From Chrysogorgia sp. JL179-B06 (Eukaryota; Cnidaria; Anthozoa; Scleralcyonacea; Chrysogorgiidae): DNA of 64,000 nucleotides. This document shows, piece by piece, positions 46,867-58,105 of this stretch (position 1 is its first letter; the number at the start of each line of letters is the position of its first letter). The notes beneath the pieces were generated by a model that worked only from the letters and a program-made list of their open reading frames with translations, did no database searches and was not told the origin of the DNA. The stretch covers positions 225,001 through 289,000 of the forward strand of contig JAYKKM010000257.1 of assembly GCA_035772405.1 (NCBI GenBank). Reading direction: 5' to 3'. The translations under genes and the position numbers were made by a program.

Positions 46867-47424
46867 ACAGTAAACACCCGCTATGAAGAACCTTCCACCT
46901 ATAAGAACCTCAGGCTGAAATTAGGGATTTTGTGCCCCTCTCAATAAGAACCTGTTTGAGCCTCACAAAATCAATTTATAATTCCACTGTAGCAAAGTCC
47001 TAAAAGTTTTTAGATATAATCTACACTGTGGAAGTGGGAACACCAACAGCATGTCAGTCATGTAACAGTGTACTGCTATGAGCTGTAGCAGTAATAGAAC
47101 TGTTCAGTGTTAAGGAAGATGTACCTTAATATTGTTATATACTAGTCTTATACTCTTATCATCTACAAAGACAACTGAAAGTACTGCCTAGTTAATTTCA
47201 TCCATATCATCTCATTGACATAAGTGTTTATCAGTTTCTGAATTGTGGCTTTATGGTTTATTGAGTTGTCTTTCTCCAGTTTTTTGCATGGTAAAATAAT
47301 TACAAACCAATTTATAAGAACCGAACACACTAATTTTTTGTTAGATATCAAATATATAAGAACCTATCCCAGGCTGGTTTGAAAAAATGTAGGTTCTTCA
47401 TAGTGGGTGTTTAGTGTTTACTGT
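46867..47424. mobile_element. MITE with CAGTAAACACCC ends
   Basis: TA-CAGTAAACACCCGCTATGAA at the left and its complement TTCATAGTGGGTGTTT..ACTG-TA at the right. A second internal block (TATAAGAACC) is also inverted. The flanking TA would fit a Tc1/mariner-type target. 558 bases, no coding capacity. 47425-47960 holds only a weak inverted pair around CAATGACGAATT (47700, 47830). Confidence 0.6.
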
Positions 47425-47964
47425 AGTCAAAATGGAGTCCTTTTGAGAGCACGATTTATCATACTACAAATTTTATATAGTCATATTTTTTATATATGTA
47501 GTTAACATGGTCCAATAGCATTAACAATGAAAAATATTTGGGTCCATATCTTTAATTGCTTAGCAGTCACACTCTTTTCCCCGAACGCAACATTTTTAAA
47601 GGCACGAAACTGTAGGACGCGCGAATAGTGATTTCTCCAAACAGGTAAGTGCTAAGGGTCTGAAATTTTATATGTGGTACATGCAATACCAGAGCTGTGC
47701 AATGACGAATTATTTTACAGATATGTCACTGCCTTCATATATTTTAGCCTTTCCTAAAAATAAGGGAGAATTACATCTCTTCCAAAGGCCCTAGATATTT
47801 TTTGGAGCAGTCTAACAACAAATCAATTCGTCATTGCACAGTTACAGTATGTATGAACGCACAGTGAAAATTTCATTTCAGAAAATTTCAAATATTTTTG
47901 ATAATATCACAAAAATAGCATCTTGTGGCCTTCAAATTTCAGAATTTGAGGAAAAACACTTTAA

Positions 47965-48289
47965 GGTGGCTTGATAGTCTAAATCATGAAAAATGTAATG
48001 TTTGTAATGCAGATCTGAGCTTCATTGTGGTTCATTGCATAGCTGTAGTGGTGGTCTTGTTTACTGAAAAGTTTTATACCCTCAACGTTTACCTGAGTGG
48101 AGAAATCGTGTTTCCAATAAATCCAGAAAACTAATTTGCATAAAATCTGCCGCTTATCATAAACACAATTTCTCTAGATATACAAATGCTACAAGTGTGA
48201 AATGTTTCAACAATCAAGACCACCGCTAGAGCTATGCAATGAACCAAAAAAAAAAATGCAATTTCTCATTATTTAGACTATCCAGCCAC
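47965..48289. mobile_element. TTAA-flanked MITE A1
   Basis: TTAA (47961-47964) then GGTGGCTTGATAGTCTAAAT; right end ATTTAGACTATCCAGCCAC then TTAA (48290-48293). The inner inverted block CATTGCATAGCTGTAGTGGTGG strengthens the pairing. Confidence 0.7.
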
Positions 48290-48293
48290 TTAA

Positions 48294-48718
48294 AGGACAT
48301 TGGCAACAAAAATTAAGTTTGTCTAATATGAAAGAACTCGTAAAATGATAGAGTAACACCTTTTACAACTTCTCCGTATTTTACTTCGTTTTTGAGATAT
48401 TTCAGTTTGTTTAATTATTTTGTAAAATTTTCACTCATTAAAATATTAGTTCCATCTTCAAGTTTGTTGCACAAATTTATTTGAAAATGTGCGTATAATA
48501 ACACCTCATGATAATGAACGTTGTAAACTTATCAATCACTGAGATATATAAGACATTTTTTAATGAGTGAAAATTCTCTACCCAACACCTGACGTTAGAG
48601 ACCATCTCATTTACATATCAAACAAAAGTAAAATACGGAAAAGTTGTAAAAGGTGTTATTCTATCATTTTACGAGTTCTTTCATATTAGACAAACTTAAT
48701 TTTTGTTGCCAATGTCCT
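48294..48718. mobile_element. TTAA-flanked MITE A2
   Basis: AGGACATTGGCAACAAAAAT at the left and its complement at the right, arms of about 110 bases, flanked by TTAA (48290-48293 and 48719-48722). It shares its left TTAA with the neighbouring MITE. Confidence 0.8.
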
Positions 48719-48722
48719 TTAA

Positions 48723-49085
48723 CACATATTTAATACGTCTTAGAAAACTGTCAAAAACAAATTATCCGGTTGAGATTATCCACTAGCCGCGGGCCCGCGG
48801 TAATTTTTATATTAATAATTTTTTTAATTAATAATAATTTTAATTAATTTTTTTTTATTAATAATTTTTTTAATTAATAATTATTTTAATAATTTTTGGG
48901 CCCGCGGTAATTGGCCAACGCTATTGCGGTAACCCTGCCATTTTGATTATTATTATTATTTTTTAGCGTACTGTCCAATTTGTTTGTAATAGTTTGTGAA
49001 AATGTGTTCTATTATTTAATATGGCGAAGCTAATAAATTCAAATTCAAATTAAATCCGGTGCACCCCAAGAAGAGACTGGGTTGG
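48723..49085. other. AT-rich stretch with GC-rich direct repeat, no gene
   Basis: GGGCCCGCGGTAATTTTT (48791) and GGGCCCGCGGTAATTGG (48898) bracket about 100 bases of TTAATTAATAATTTT. 48950-49050 holds an ATT run and a weak LINE-tail-like AATATGGCGAAGC. Confidence 0.5.
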
Positions 49086-49488
49086 TTAGCTAGGCGATTT
49101 CAGCAAAGGAATGGCATCGCATTGTTTGTAAACTCCAGTTGGTTTGTACACGTGATCACTATAACCAAAAGCTTGAGGACCGACAACATCCAATGATTTA
49201 CCTTCAGTCAAGAGAGGCGAACATGGAAGCACAATGACCAGAGACACGTAAACCATAACGTACGTCCTCAGTTGGAATGGCCTCCCCAGATTCGGTATCA
49301 ATAAGAGAAATGAGATCGGGAGTTGATGCCAAAAGTTGTCTTGTGCCGCCAGCATGAACGTTTTCTGCAAGTAGGTTTTCATTTTGAAATGAGACAACAA
49401 GAGAAGATCCCGAAAACTCTAGCAACCCGGCCACCTGCACATGACCTCTATCAAAGCCATCTTCAGTTTCTCTTTTCACGTCAATAAC
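49086..49488 (-). CDS. hydantoinase A/DUF917 gene, last exon (apparent frameshift)
   Basis: Acceptor TTTCAAATTAG before GTTATTGACGTG (exon begins 49488). Encodes the C-terminal end of the DUF917 region: GFDRGHVQVAGL, LLASTPDLISLIDTESGEAI, YGLRV. Around 49235-49245 the frame breaks. The expected continuation (LVIVLPCSPLL..VVGPQAFGYSDHVYKPTG) is in another frame and ends at the stop at 49086. Either a sequence/assembly error or a disabling indel; every upstream exon is intact. Confidence 0.75.
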
Positions 49489-49786
49489 CTAATTTGAAAT
49501 AGGAATTAAATAAAAAATAAACAATCATCGTTAATCAACAATCATCGTTAACACCACCATCATCGCTGATCACCATCATTGCTAATCACCATCATCACCG
49601 TCACCACAGCCATTGTCGGTCGTTCTGAAAACCAATTTTTGTGATGGAATGCACCCTCATTAAAGATTATTGTTATTATATACCACCAACACCATAACTA
49701 ACGACACCACAGGCATCAAGTGAGTTCCAGACGTCAAACATGTATCAGCCGCAATCGTTTACAACCAATATACATAATACCATTAC

Positions 49787-49970
49787 CTTTCCAGACGTGA
49801 GCAGTTTGCCATTTCCCACGTCCAATACAGCTTTGACAGGGCATCGTTTTTCTTTCTGTGCCATTTTGACAGCATAACCCAGGTGCCAAGCACGACTCAT
49901 GGAAAACTTCACACATGTTTGGGATAGCTGTTGAGCAGTCATTGGTGCCATTGCAATTCCAGCAGCACAA
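49787..49970 (-). CDS. hydantoinase A/DUF917 gene, exon n-1
   Basis: 184 bases from the acceptor TTTTGTTGCAG (49971 on) to the donor AAG|GTAATG. In phase with the preceding exon it reads CAAGIAMAPMTAQQLSQTCV and later KAVLDVGNGKLLTSGK, a conserved part of DUF917. The phase match at both borders supports the call. Confidence 0.8.
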
Positions 49971-50164
49971 CTGCAACAAAAGGAAACATCCCATTATAAG
50001 ATCACAAAGCACAAAATGTCCGTACGTAAAAAAACATACTGTAGTCTGTACTCAATTTTGTTCCGCCATTCTCGATTTTTGATCTGCCATACAGTACATA
50101 CACTTTTCTTAAATCATGAAAGTCATGAAAGAAATGAAAGTCTGTGCCATCCTTCCCATCTCAG

Positions 50165-50255
50165 CTGTTGTGGTCTGGTGGTTACCACACATGTCTATGA
50201 GCTGGGAGACACAGATTCAAATCCTGGGTGGGACCACCACTCAGGGTCTTAAAAA
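50165..50255 (+). repeat. tRNA-derived SINE-like sequence
   Basis: TGGTCTGGTGGTTACC resembles an A box and GATTCAAATCC a B box, about 40 bases apart, followed by GGTGGGACC. No full cloverleaf is evident. Confidence 0.4.
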
Positions 50256-50923
50256 TAATTGAGGAGGAAGTGATTTTCAATAACACCAGCAAATGGTACG
50301 ACATTCGGATCTTCAAGGACGACGACCTTAAATCGTAGACCCTCGGTGATAAACGTAATAAACATAGCCGCTAATGGAAAGAGAAAAGAAACTCTGCCAT
50401 CTGAGTTCTGGTAGCTCAATAGTTAGCCTACGTCATAGTCTGTGAAATTTGAAAAACACAGACTATGAACCAGCGCCGTTAATCGTGTTCTGTGACGTAG
50501 CTACTATACGGAATTTAAATAGTAGACCATGATTGGTCGCTTAGAAAATTTGGTTAATACGTGATATTCAATTGGTTAAGAACTACTTCCGTTTTCAATG
50601 TTCGTGTTGTTTACCACAAAGACAGTTTCTCAGCCGCCTCAACGTTTCCTTGTAAACGAGACTATTAAAGAGTTTGTTAATACTTTCAAAGGATGACTGT
50701 TTATAGTCGGCATAATTTTGGTTCAAGGATGATCAAACAGTCGAAGAGATGCGGGAATCGAATTAATCATACGATATTTCCAGGTAGCCGTCGAGTGCCG
50801 ATTCTCGTTATACTGTTTCGTTTTAGCTTTTCAACTTGTCCTATTTGTCTATTAGAACTAAGTTTGCTCTTCATATGATTTCTTAAACTTTTAGTGAATA
50901 CTCGTTAGTTGCTATATAAGCAT

Positions 50924-51163
50924 AGACTTGCTCCAAGTCTGCCTCTTGATTGTTTCGGGTTTGTTTAAAGACGGGTTTGCTTCGAGAATACGGGTTTGCT
51001 TCGAGAATATACGGGTTTGTTTCGAGACCGGTTCTTTTCAAAACCTTGAAACAAACCCGTCTTTGAAACCAAACCACTCTCGAAATAAACCCGTCTTCTC
51101 GAAACAAACCCGTCTTAAAAATAAACCCGAAACAATCAAGAGGCAGACTTGGAGCAAGTCTAT
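50924..51163. mobile_element. foldback element with repeated CGGGTTTGTTTCGAGA
   Basis: TAGACTTGCTCCAAGTCTGC at the left and its complement at the right (arms over 40 bases). The interior contains several copies of CGGGTTTG(C/T)TTCGAGA and, on the right arm, their complements. No coding capacity. Confidence 0.75.
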
Positions 51164-51287
51164 ATACCATAAGGCATAAACACAATCTATAAGCATTGCG
51201 AATAATCGGCATAAATTACAGAACACACAATTTGGCTCTGATGCACAGACGCTATTTAGCGCCGCCTTTTTGCGCCCGCGAGCGTCT

Positions 51288-51363
51288 GTACGCAGGCTAC
51301 TCAATAGTTAGAACGTCTAACAGGAGATCAGAAGGTTGCGGGTTCAATTCCCGCCTGCGGCTC
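51288..51363 (+). other. tRNA-like sequence (degenerate)
   Basis: GCGGGTTCAATTCCCGC forms a perfect T-arm; TCTAACAGGAGATCAGA is an imperfect anticodon arm (GGA in the loop); CTCAATAGTTAGAAC resembles a D-arm/A box. The acceptor strands (GCAGGCT versus CTGCGGC) do not pair well. Likely a tRNA pseudogene or SINE head rather than a working tRNA. Confidence 0.4.
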
Positions 51364-51455
51364 AGAAACATTTTTTGAGTTTGCGTTAAAGCTTGAGTAG
51401 CAAACAATTTACTATATTATCTTCTAAGTGCTCCTAACACTAATTCATTTTATAC

Positions 51456-51742
51456 CCCATTTTTGTGACCACCACCTCCCTCAAATGATTCTCCAAAGCT
51501 TTAGCAGTCGTTGCGTCGGTCACAACTTCGCTAGAACCACGGGAACAAACGATAGCACAGGGACACAAGGACAGACCAAGGATAGAGGGGATGAACATCT
51601 GCAGCTCCGGAAAAGCTCGTCCCATTCCATCACAATCAACCACAGGCAATCCTAGTTCGGCTCCAAGTGTTAAAGGCACGATGGAATTGGATCCTCCAAT
51701 TTCTAAACTCATTGTGGCAACAATTCGTTTCTCGTCCGGAAT
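51456..51742 (-). CDS. hydantoinase A/DUF917 gene, exon n-2
   Basis: 287 bases, acceptor TTATTCAG before ATTCCGGACG, donor ATGGG|GTATAA, ending in the phase required by the next exon. Encodes IPDEKRIVATMSLEIGGSNS, then AELGLPVVDCDGMGRAFPEL, a signature region of DUF917, ending VTKMG. An alternative donor at 51476 does not keep the frame. Confidence 0.85.
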
Positions 51743-51785
51743 CTGAATAACAATAAAACAAGTCATCGTTTTGGCTTGCAAAAGC

Positions 51786-52530
51786 GGACAAAAACACTTG
51801 CTTCTCACTACAAGACAAGACAAGAACACGAGTACAAGATAAAAACAAGTGTACAAGACAAGAACAAGAGTACAGGACAGAACAAGAGTACAAGATAAGA
51901 ACAAGAGTACAAGACAAAAACAAGAGTACAAGACAAGAACAAGAATACAAGATAAGAACAAGAGTATAAGACAAGAACAAGAATACAAGATAAGAACAAG
52001 AGTACAAGACAAGAACAAGAGTACAAGACAAGAACAAGAATACAAGATAAGAACAAGAGTACAAGACAAAAACAAGAGTAGAAGAACAAGAACAAGAGTA
52101 CAAGACAAGAACAAGAGCACAAGACAAGAACAAGAGTACAAGACAAGAACAAGAGTACAAGACAAGAACAAGAGTACAAGACAAGAACAAGAGTACAAGA
52201 CAAGAACAAGAGTACAAGACAAGAACAAGAATACAAGATAAGAACAAGAGTACAAGACAAAAACAAGAGTAGAAGAACAAGAACAAGAGTACAAGACAAG
52301 AACAAGAGTACAAGACAAGAACAAGAGCACAAGACAAGAACAAGAGTACAAGACAAGAACAAGAGTACAAGACAAGAACAAGAGTACAAGACAAGAACAA
52401 GAGTACAAGACAAGAACAAGAATACAAGATAAGAACAAGAGTACAAGACAAGAACAAGAGTACAAGACAAGAACAAGAGTACAAGACAAAAACAAGAGTA
52501 CAGGACAGAACAAGAGAACAAGACAAGAGT
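51786..52530. repeat. 19-bp minisatellite in intron
   Basis: About 38 copies of CAAGAGTACAAGACAAGAA with variants. Blocks containing AACAAGAGTAGAAGAACAAG at about 52072 and 52258 show a higher-order duplication of roughly 186 bases. Because 19 is not a multiple of 3, all six frames stay open and give long false proteins (Cys/Leu/Val-rich on the minus strand). Confidence 0.95.
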
Positions 52531-52633
52531 GGACGACTTACTGGCAAGTCTATTAAGCTCCCTACTGTAGACAAACTTCGGTAGCAAACGTTGCCTAATT
52601 CACAATTACCTTCAGACACAATTATACACTTAC

Positions 52634-52838
52634 ATTGTCTAACTCTATCTCGAAATGCTTCACATATTTCACTCCATGTTGGGACTCTCCAAGTTCAATT
52701 TTCTTAGGATCACAGACCAGCAACTTTTGGACACTTTCCAAAGCACACCGACATTCATTACCGGAAAAAAGCTTTTCAAGGAGTACCGATGGCGCACCCA
52801 TGAATCCGACACCTAAAACAAGACCATTCTTTGGCACG
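52634..52838 (-). CDS. hydantoinase A/DUF917 gene, exon n-3
   Basis: 205 bases, acceptor TCTTTCTTTAG, donor GACAAT|GTAAGTG. Reads VPKNGLVLGVGFMGAPSVLL, then ESVQKLLVCD, then KHFEIELDN. The one-base start completes the codon left open by the upstream exon, and the end is in phase zero with the next. Typical DUF917 middle segment. Confidence 0.85.
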
Positions 52839-55031
52839 CTAAAGAAAGAATGGAATAATTGGAAAATTTGTTTAGGATTGGGGTGAAATTATGGGGACGT
52901 TGTTACAAAACAGCAGGGACCCCTAAAGTGCATATTAAACCGCGATTTTTTCTGGTTCAAATGAAGGAAAACAGTATAGGTTTTTTGCAGTTTATCTGAT
53001 CGAGAAAAATGAAAAGTAAAGATTCGACAAGCTCCCAAAGTCAGGGCCGGATTTAGATATGCGGAGGCCCTGGGCAGCCTTCAGTAGTGGAGGCCCCCCT
53101 CAAACTTACAATACTAAAATGATGACAAAACATATTTACAGTCACTCATAAAGGTTTTTTTCAAGTACAAATAATCTGAATAAAAATGTACATGTATAAA
53201 CATCATGATCAATCTACATAAGAATCTGGTTCCTATGTTTCAAGTGTAAAGAATCTGAATAAGCTAACAGTAGATCTATAAACTGTATATACTATACCAT
53301 TCATGTAGGCACTCACAAATACATTTTTCCTTACAATTTTTTCCCATGAAACATGTGGAGGCGCCCCTGCTTGTGGAGGCCCCTGGGCAACTGCCCAGTC
53401 TTGCCCAAAGTTGGGAATTTTGATTTCGTGACCGGTAGTACGGAGTCTGGGACCGAGCGTTGTTTGCTTTGTCATTTGTGTTTATAAATGCTGTTATTTC
53501 AAAGGGGCTAGCAAACGAACTGCCATTCATATTGCTGGGTAGCTAAAGGCACACAAATCCTTTGTTTTATGTTTATTTAAGTTGTTTAATATTTAAACAA
53601 CATTAAACACAAACACTGCTGTTGGACAACGGCTTCATTATACAGTAAATACAATGTGTTCATGAGTAACGTGAAAGCGCACAAACTGAAAAAAAACACA
53701 CAAAACAATGACTTTTGCCGGGTATTGCCATTGACTATGATGATTTTAAGAACGAAGAATACCGCTTTGTATTTAGAAATGGGGTTGGTGGTTTTAAGAA
53801 CGAGGAATAGTTTGTTTATCAATGGCGATTGTTATTTTGAAGAGCAGGGAAAAATTTAAAGTTTTGTGAAATGGAGACTGCGTATAGCTGCAAGGGTTCA
53901 AAATAGCAGCCGGCTGTCGGCTGTAGCCGGCATTTTCACGACGCTAACAAAAATTAACTTTCCGAATTGACATAAAATGTCGCACTAAATTAATTTTGAA
54001 TTTGTTGAAAAAGACCGTTGCATTTTCTATTATTGCTGCCAATCTTCTATCTTGTAAACCGTATTAAATGTGGAGAATCGAGATTCGCGATTTCAGCGGA
54101 GCCTGCAGTCAGGTATTTGGCGCATGTTCTGTTCTTGTTGATGTTTATGTTGGACTGATTTTGGACTGATGACCATGCAAATGAGGAAACACGCACAGTT
54201 TGTACAATAATAAAACACCTTTTTTCTTTTAAAAGCTATTTTTCTGCTAGAAATGGCATTATATAACTAAAACGTTTCTTGGGTGGGCTCATGGCATTTC
54301 TGTGGTCTCCCGTAGCAGGCATTCGCAAACAGCACGTACCAGCCTTCAAAAATATCTAAGCCTTAGCAGCGTACAAAACAGCCTACAAAAATATCTAATT
54401 CCAAAATATTTATTTTGAACCCTGAGCTGTTATTATTTTTGGGAAATATTATACGATATATTGCAATTCCTAGTACATCTATTCAACTCTCAGACGATAA
54501 GCTCTTTTCTGTCAAGACAAGGCTTTATAAAACCTATCGAAAGCATATCTGGCGCGAAATACATGCAGGAACAAATGTTCAACTCCTTTGTGGGTTCCAG
54601 CTTTGCTCTTTTAGATTTGACGAAATTGTTTTCTTCGTTTCTTCTCCTCAGTTCTTTCGTCGTTAGCAAATAGGATTTTGTGAAGTGTTATACAGACCTT
54701 TCAGCGCTAGGTATATTGGAACAACCAGCTATAACGCATTGAAAAAGCATCTTTGTTTACTACAATATGTTTCAATGTGGTTCTGAAATCTGCGTGATTA
54801 TACATTGAGGTAATGACTCAAAAGATCCTTCACATTTTAATTTTAATAACTTTGCCATATACATTACAAACATAAATACAGACATTAAGACAATAGGCTG
54901 GGTAACCGCAACAGCTAGTGCCAATTACTGCAGCATGCGGCCCCAAAACAAGTACGATATAACAGTCACTTTAAAGATACATAGCGATATACAACACACA
55001 TTAAAATACAACAAATTCACTACGATATATA

Positions 55032-55600
55032 CTAAAAACAACACGATGGTGGGTTCGTAAGGCTTCGAGCTGTATTACATGTTAAGCATATGCTTTTCCA
55101 TGTTCCTGAGTCGTCTATGTCATATGTGTTGTTAAGTGCGTTAATGTAGTAGTTGAATAGTAACTTGCTGAAGTTTGAGAGTGTGATGTTTTTTGTTGTA
55201 ATAGTTTTTGGTAGTATGTTCCATGTTCTTGTTGTCCGAATTGTGTATGATTTTTGGTATGTCGAAGTATTAGATTTTTTGGTTTGATATTTGTCGCAGT
55301 CAGGGTTGGATGATCTTGTTTTTTTTGTGAAGTTGAGGAGTTGGTAGGGTGGTCTTGTTGAGGATGTTGATGCCGTGGTTAGTTTTGTAGAAAAATACAA
55401 TGTCTAGGTATTCATGCCAGTACGTTAAAGGAAGGAGTTTAGTCGTAAGTAGTCGTTCTTTGTATTTACTAATGTCACAAAGGAAGGGTATAGATCCAGA
55501 ATGAATTTCGAAGTCCGTCGTTGAACATGTTCAATTCTATATATTAGTTATACTGACTGCGGAGCCCATATTTGAGATGCATAACACAGCTGCGAACGGA
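55032..55600 (-). pseudogene. LINE reverse transcriptase C-terminal fragment
   Basis: Minus-strand frames read PLTYWHEYLDIVFFYKTNHG (about 55440 down), then RTWNILPKTI and FSKLLFNYYINALNN, then a cysteine-containing tail, ending at 55032. This is the 3' end of a CR1/Rex-like reverse transcriptase of a different family from the copies at 4066-9135. 5' truncated, as LINE copies usually are. Confidence 0.65.
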
Positions 55601-56497
55601 CTAGAGAAATTTATAAATTAAATAAAATTAAATAGAGAAATTTTCTAGAACTTCTAACCCCAATCTCAATCCTAATTCTAACTCAACCTTGATCCTAACC
55701 TTAAACCTAGCCCTAACCGTAGCTAACCCTAACCTAACTAAAAATAAAGACCAAACAAAAACAGAAAGGTCCTTTTGAGTCATCCCTTTTAGCCATCCCC
55801 GTACATAGACGTCATAACACAACTAGTACTCAGACCCTGTGCTACCGGTCATAATTTTTGCAACAATAAAAATTCGAATTTTTTGACATGTTCGGCAAGC
55901 GATAACAAAATGAGTTTTTCTTCAAACAATATATAATGTTTTTATGCAACGTTGATTCACGTACCAATTAGAATCTATATATAGACGGTTAATAATCTTC
56001 ACTGAAAATGTTTGCATAGATTTGAACAGCGGATTGGAATCCAGAAGATCCGCGTTCAAAGATGCTCCATGCAGGTCAACAATTTTCCGTCGACTCAGTG
56101 GTGTAAGTTAATCATGTAGGAAACAGAAATAGATTGGACGCTAAGTGAACTGTCGTGGTCCAGATTATCCAGAAGTCGTAGGCTCAATTTCCATGCGCAA
56201 TACCATATACTGTAGTTGCAATTTCGCAACTAGCAACAGAATACGTCCGAACACCGCGGATGTAGTAAAAGACGGAACACCGGAACATCTGAGCTTGACA
56301 ACATGGCCGAAGGCTACAGTTGGTAAGTATTATTTATGCAAACAAATCCTAAAGAATCCTGGATAATTTGATCCATCCGTTTTATTAAAACTATTTTACT
56401 GTTATACTTGAGACAGTCCTCTTGTTATCTTTCCAGGTAAATACAATTTTTATGATTATTTGACGCGCATTTCTGGCTTTTTGCTTGTTGTAAAAAA

Positions 56498-56745
56498 TTC
56501 GCAATTGTATGTGTTGTTAAAGATACTAGAACATGTTCATCTTTGTTTATTTGTAGTTGTGATTCATCCACTGACGAAGCTGACAAAAAATTCGAGGCCC
56601 TGGCTTCAAGAAACTGCTTGTACATAAGTGTAAACGGTCTGCAAACAAAACCATAGGCGTACCAGGACATCGAATTTTTTGTCAGCTTCGTCAGTGGATG
56701 AATCACAACTAGAAATAAACAAAGAATATGTTCTAGTATCTAGTA
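56498..56745. mobile_element. foldback element with 90-bp arms
   Basis: GATACTAGAACATGTTCATC..TTGTAGTTGTGATTCATCCACTG..AAAAAATTCGA and its complement (56668-56743) flank a roughly 75-base centre. Confidence 0.75.
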
Positions 56746-56782
56746 GTAGTTAAAACATGAGTGGCCGATGTTTATGGGCAGT

Positions 56783-56833
56783 TACAATGGCGAGCCGCAG
56801 GCGAGCCGTTGTAACTGCCCATAAACATCGACC
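56783..56833. repeat. perfect hairpin
   Basis: GATGTTTATGGGCAGTTACAA is complemented by TTGTAACTGCCCATAAACATC around a short loop rich in GAGCCG. Confidence 0.8.
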
Positions 56834-57398
56834 GCGAATGTTTTAACGAACTTGTAAAATGAGTAGAATCCTATATAATACATACTTTGTTTGGAAGTTG
56901 TAGAAACGGTACAAACAAATTATTTTAACTCCGAAAAAGCTCAATTTGAGCAAGTTAACTTTAATAAAACATTGATGTTTTATTAATCAGCAAGTTAACT
57001 TTGATAAAACATTGATGTTTTATTAATCAATGTTTTATCCTGGGTTAAAGATGCTGATTAAATATTAATTTCTTTTGAATTTTCTTCATGAATTATTAAT
57101 AGCCTGCGAAACAGGCGCTTTATTTTTTCGAGTTTTTTAGAGCTTTATTTATTTATTTTAGAGCTTTATAAAATCGGGAGGAGAAAAATAAAAAGGCGAA
57201 ACAAATATGGGGGGGGGGGGGGATCGGGAGAGAAATAAAAGGCGAAAAAAAATTGGGGGAAAATGGGGAAGAGAAAATGGGGAAGAAAAATTATCCAGGA
57301 TTCGTTAGGATTTGTTTACATAAATACCTTCGGCCATGTTGTCAAACTCAGATGTTCCGGTATTCCGGTGTTCCGTCTTTTGCAAGCCAGCAACTTAC

Positions 57399-58105
57399 TT
57401 GTCTGGATGAATCACCCGAATTTTCTTCCCGGACTTCAGAACGCAAAGGGCCTCAACGCAGCCAAGGTAAGGACTACCCCCTCCACCGCAACCTAGGATA
57501 CCAGCACCAGTAGCAATACATCTGACGTCAAATTCACTGACCAACCAGTCTCCTGTACATTTCTCAACGAAGGGTCGCAACTGCTTGACAGACTCGTGCT
57601 TCGCATCATGTTTCGTTTCCCCTTCAATCTGGCTTTGTTGATCTGCCGATATTTTAGTGTCAGAAAACACGGCAGTGCCGAGCCTGGTATCTTTGCTGTT
57701 TTTTGTTGAGCCAGAAAAAGGAGTCACAGTGTGTCCAGTTTCCTCAGTTAAAATCAAATCTCCAACAGCTTTCACTACGATTCGTGTTGCGTTGCCCTTA
57801 AGATACGACAGCTTGACGTCTGATTTCTCGACAACTGCTACCGTGTCCGGTTGGGCGCCATTTTGGATAGCTCTAGCACGAGCTAGTTCCTCCGCATCTC
57901 TTAGAGCTTCCTCGCGACTTGTGTCAGCCATGTTTACAACCTGGTCAACCGTGCCGCTAACTTGACTCAACGCTGCACCGACGGCATTGGCGACCTCAAA
58001 ATGCTCTGGTTTTAGTACAACGGATGCCCCAGAAAGAGGTTCCTGTGCGTTGATAAGTGCACTGCCACCTCCAACAAGAATAACTGGTTGACTTTCAGCT
58101 CTAAC
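57399..58105 (-). CDS. hydantoinase A/DUF917 gene, exon n-4 (fusion junction)
   Basis: 707 bases from acceptor TTTCCTGCAG to donor GACAA|GTAAGT. It begins with the end of the hydantoinase A domain (PVILVGGGSALI, VVLKPEHFEVANAVGAALSQ, VDQVVNM, EEALRDAEELARARAIQNGA) and ends with the start of DUF917 (VRCIATGAGILGCGGGGSPY). One exon therefore spans the junction, showing that the two domains form a single polypeptide. Such fusions belong to the hydantoinase/oxoprolinase group, ATP-dependent amide-ring hydrolases of the ASKHA fold; the substrate here is unknown. Confidence 0.88.

Larger units (their letters stand above)
49971..51455. other. intron with SINE-like and foldback repeats
   Basis: Non-coding. 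Contains a tRNA-like unit at 50165-50255, a foldback at 50924-51163 and a tRNA-like segment at 51288-51363, listed separately. The remainder shows no recognisable feature. Confidence 0.7.
52839..57398. other. large intron with repeats
   Basis: Contains: 53043-53400, a repeat beginning CAGGGCCGGATTTAG with internal GGAGGCCCCTGGGCA copies (possibly a hAT MITE); a LINE fragment (55032-55600); an inverted-repeat pair (56498-56745); a hairpin (56783-56833); a direct repeat of GCAAGTTAACTTTRATAAAACATTGATG near 56945-57020; and a G run at 57211. 53400-55030 and 55600-56490 show no further recognisable feature. Confidence 0.6.

Noticed and set aside
52540..52590. Possible extra exon of the hydantoinase/DUF917 gene
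   Set aside because: Flanked by plausible splice sites, but the neighbouring exons already join in phase and nothing in it matches DUF917.
51440..52619. Long Cys/Leu/Val-rich proteins on the minus strand
   Set aside because: Frames through the 19-bp minisatellite; only the 51456-51742 segment is a real exon.
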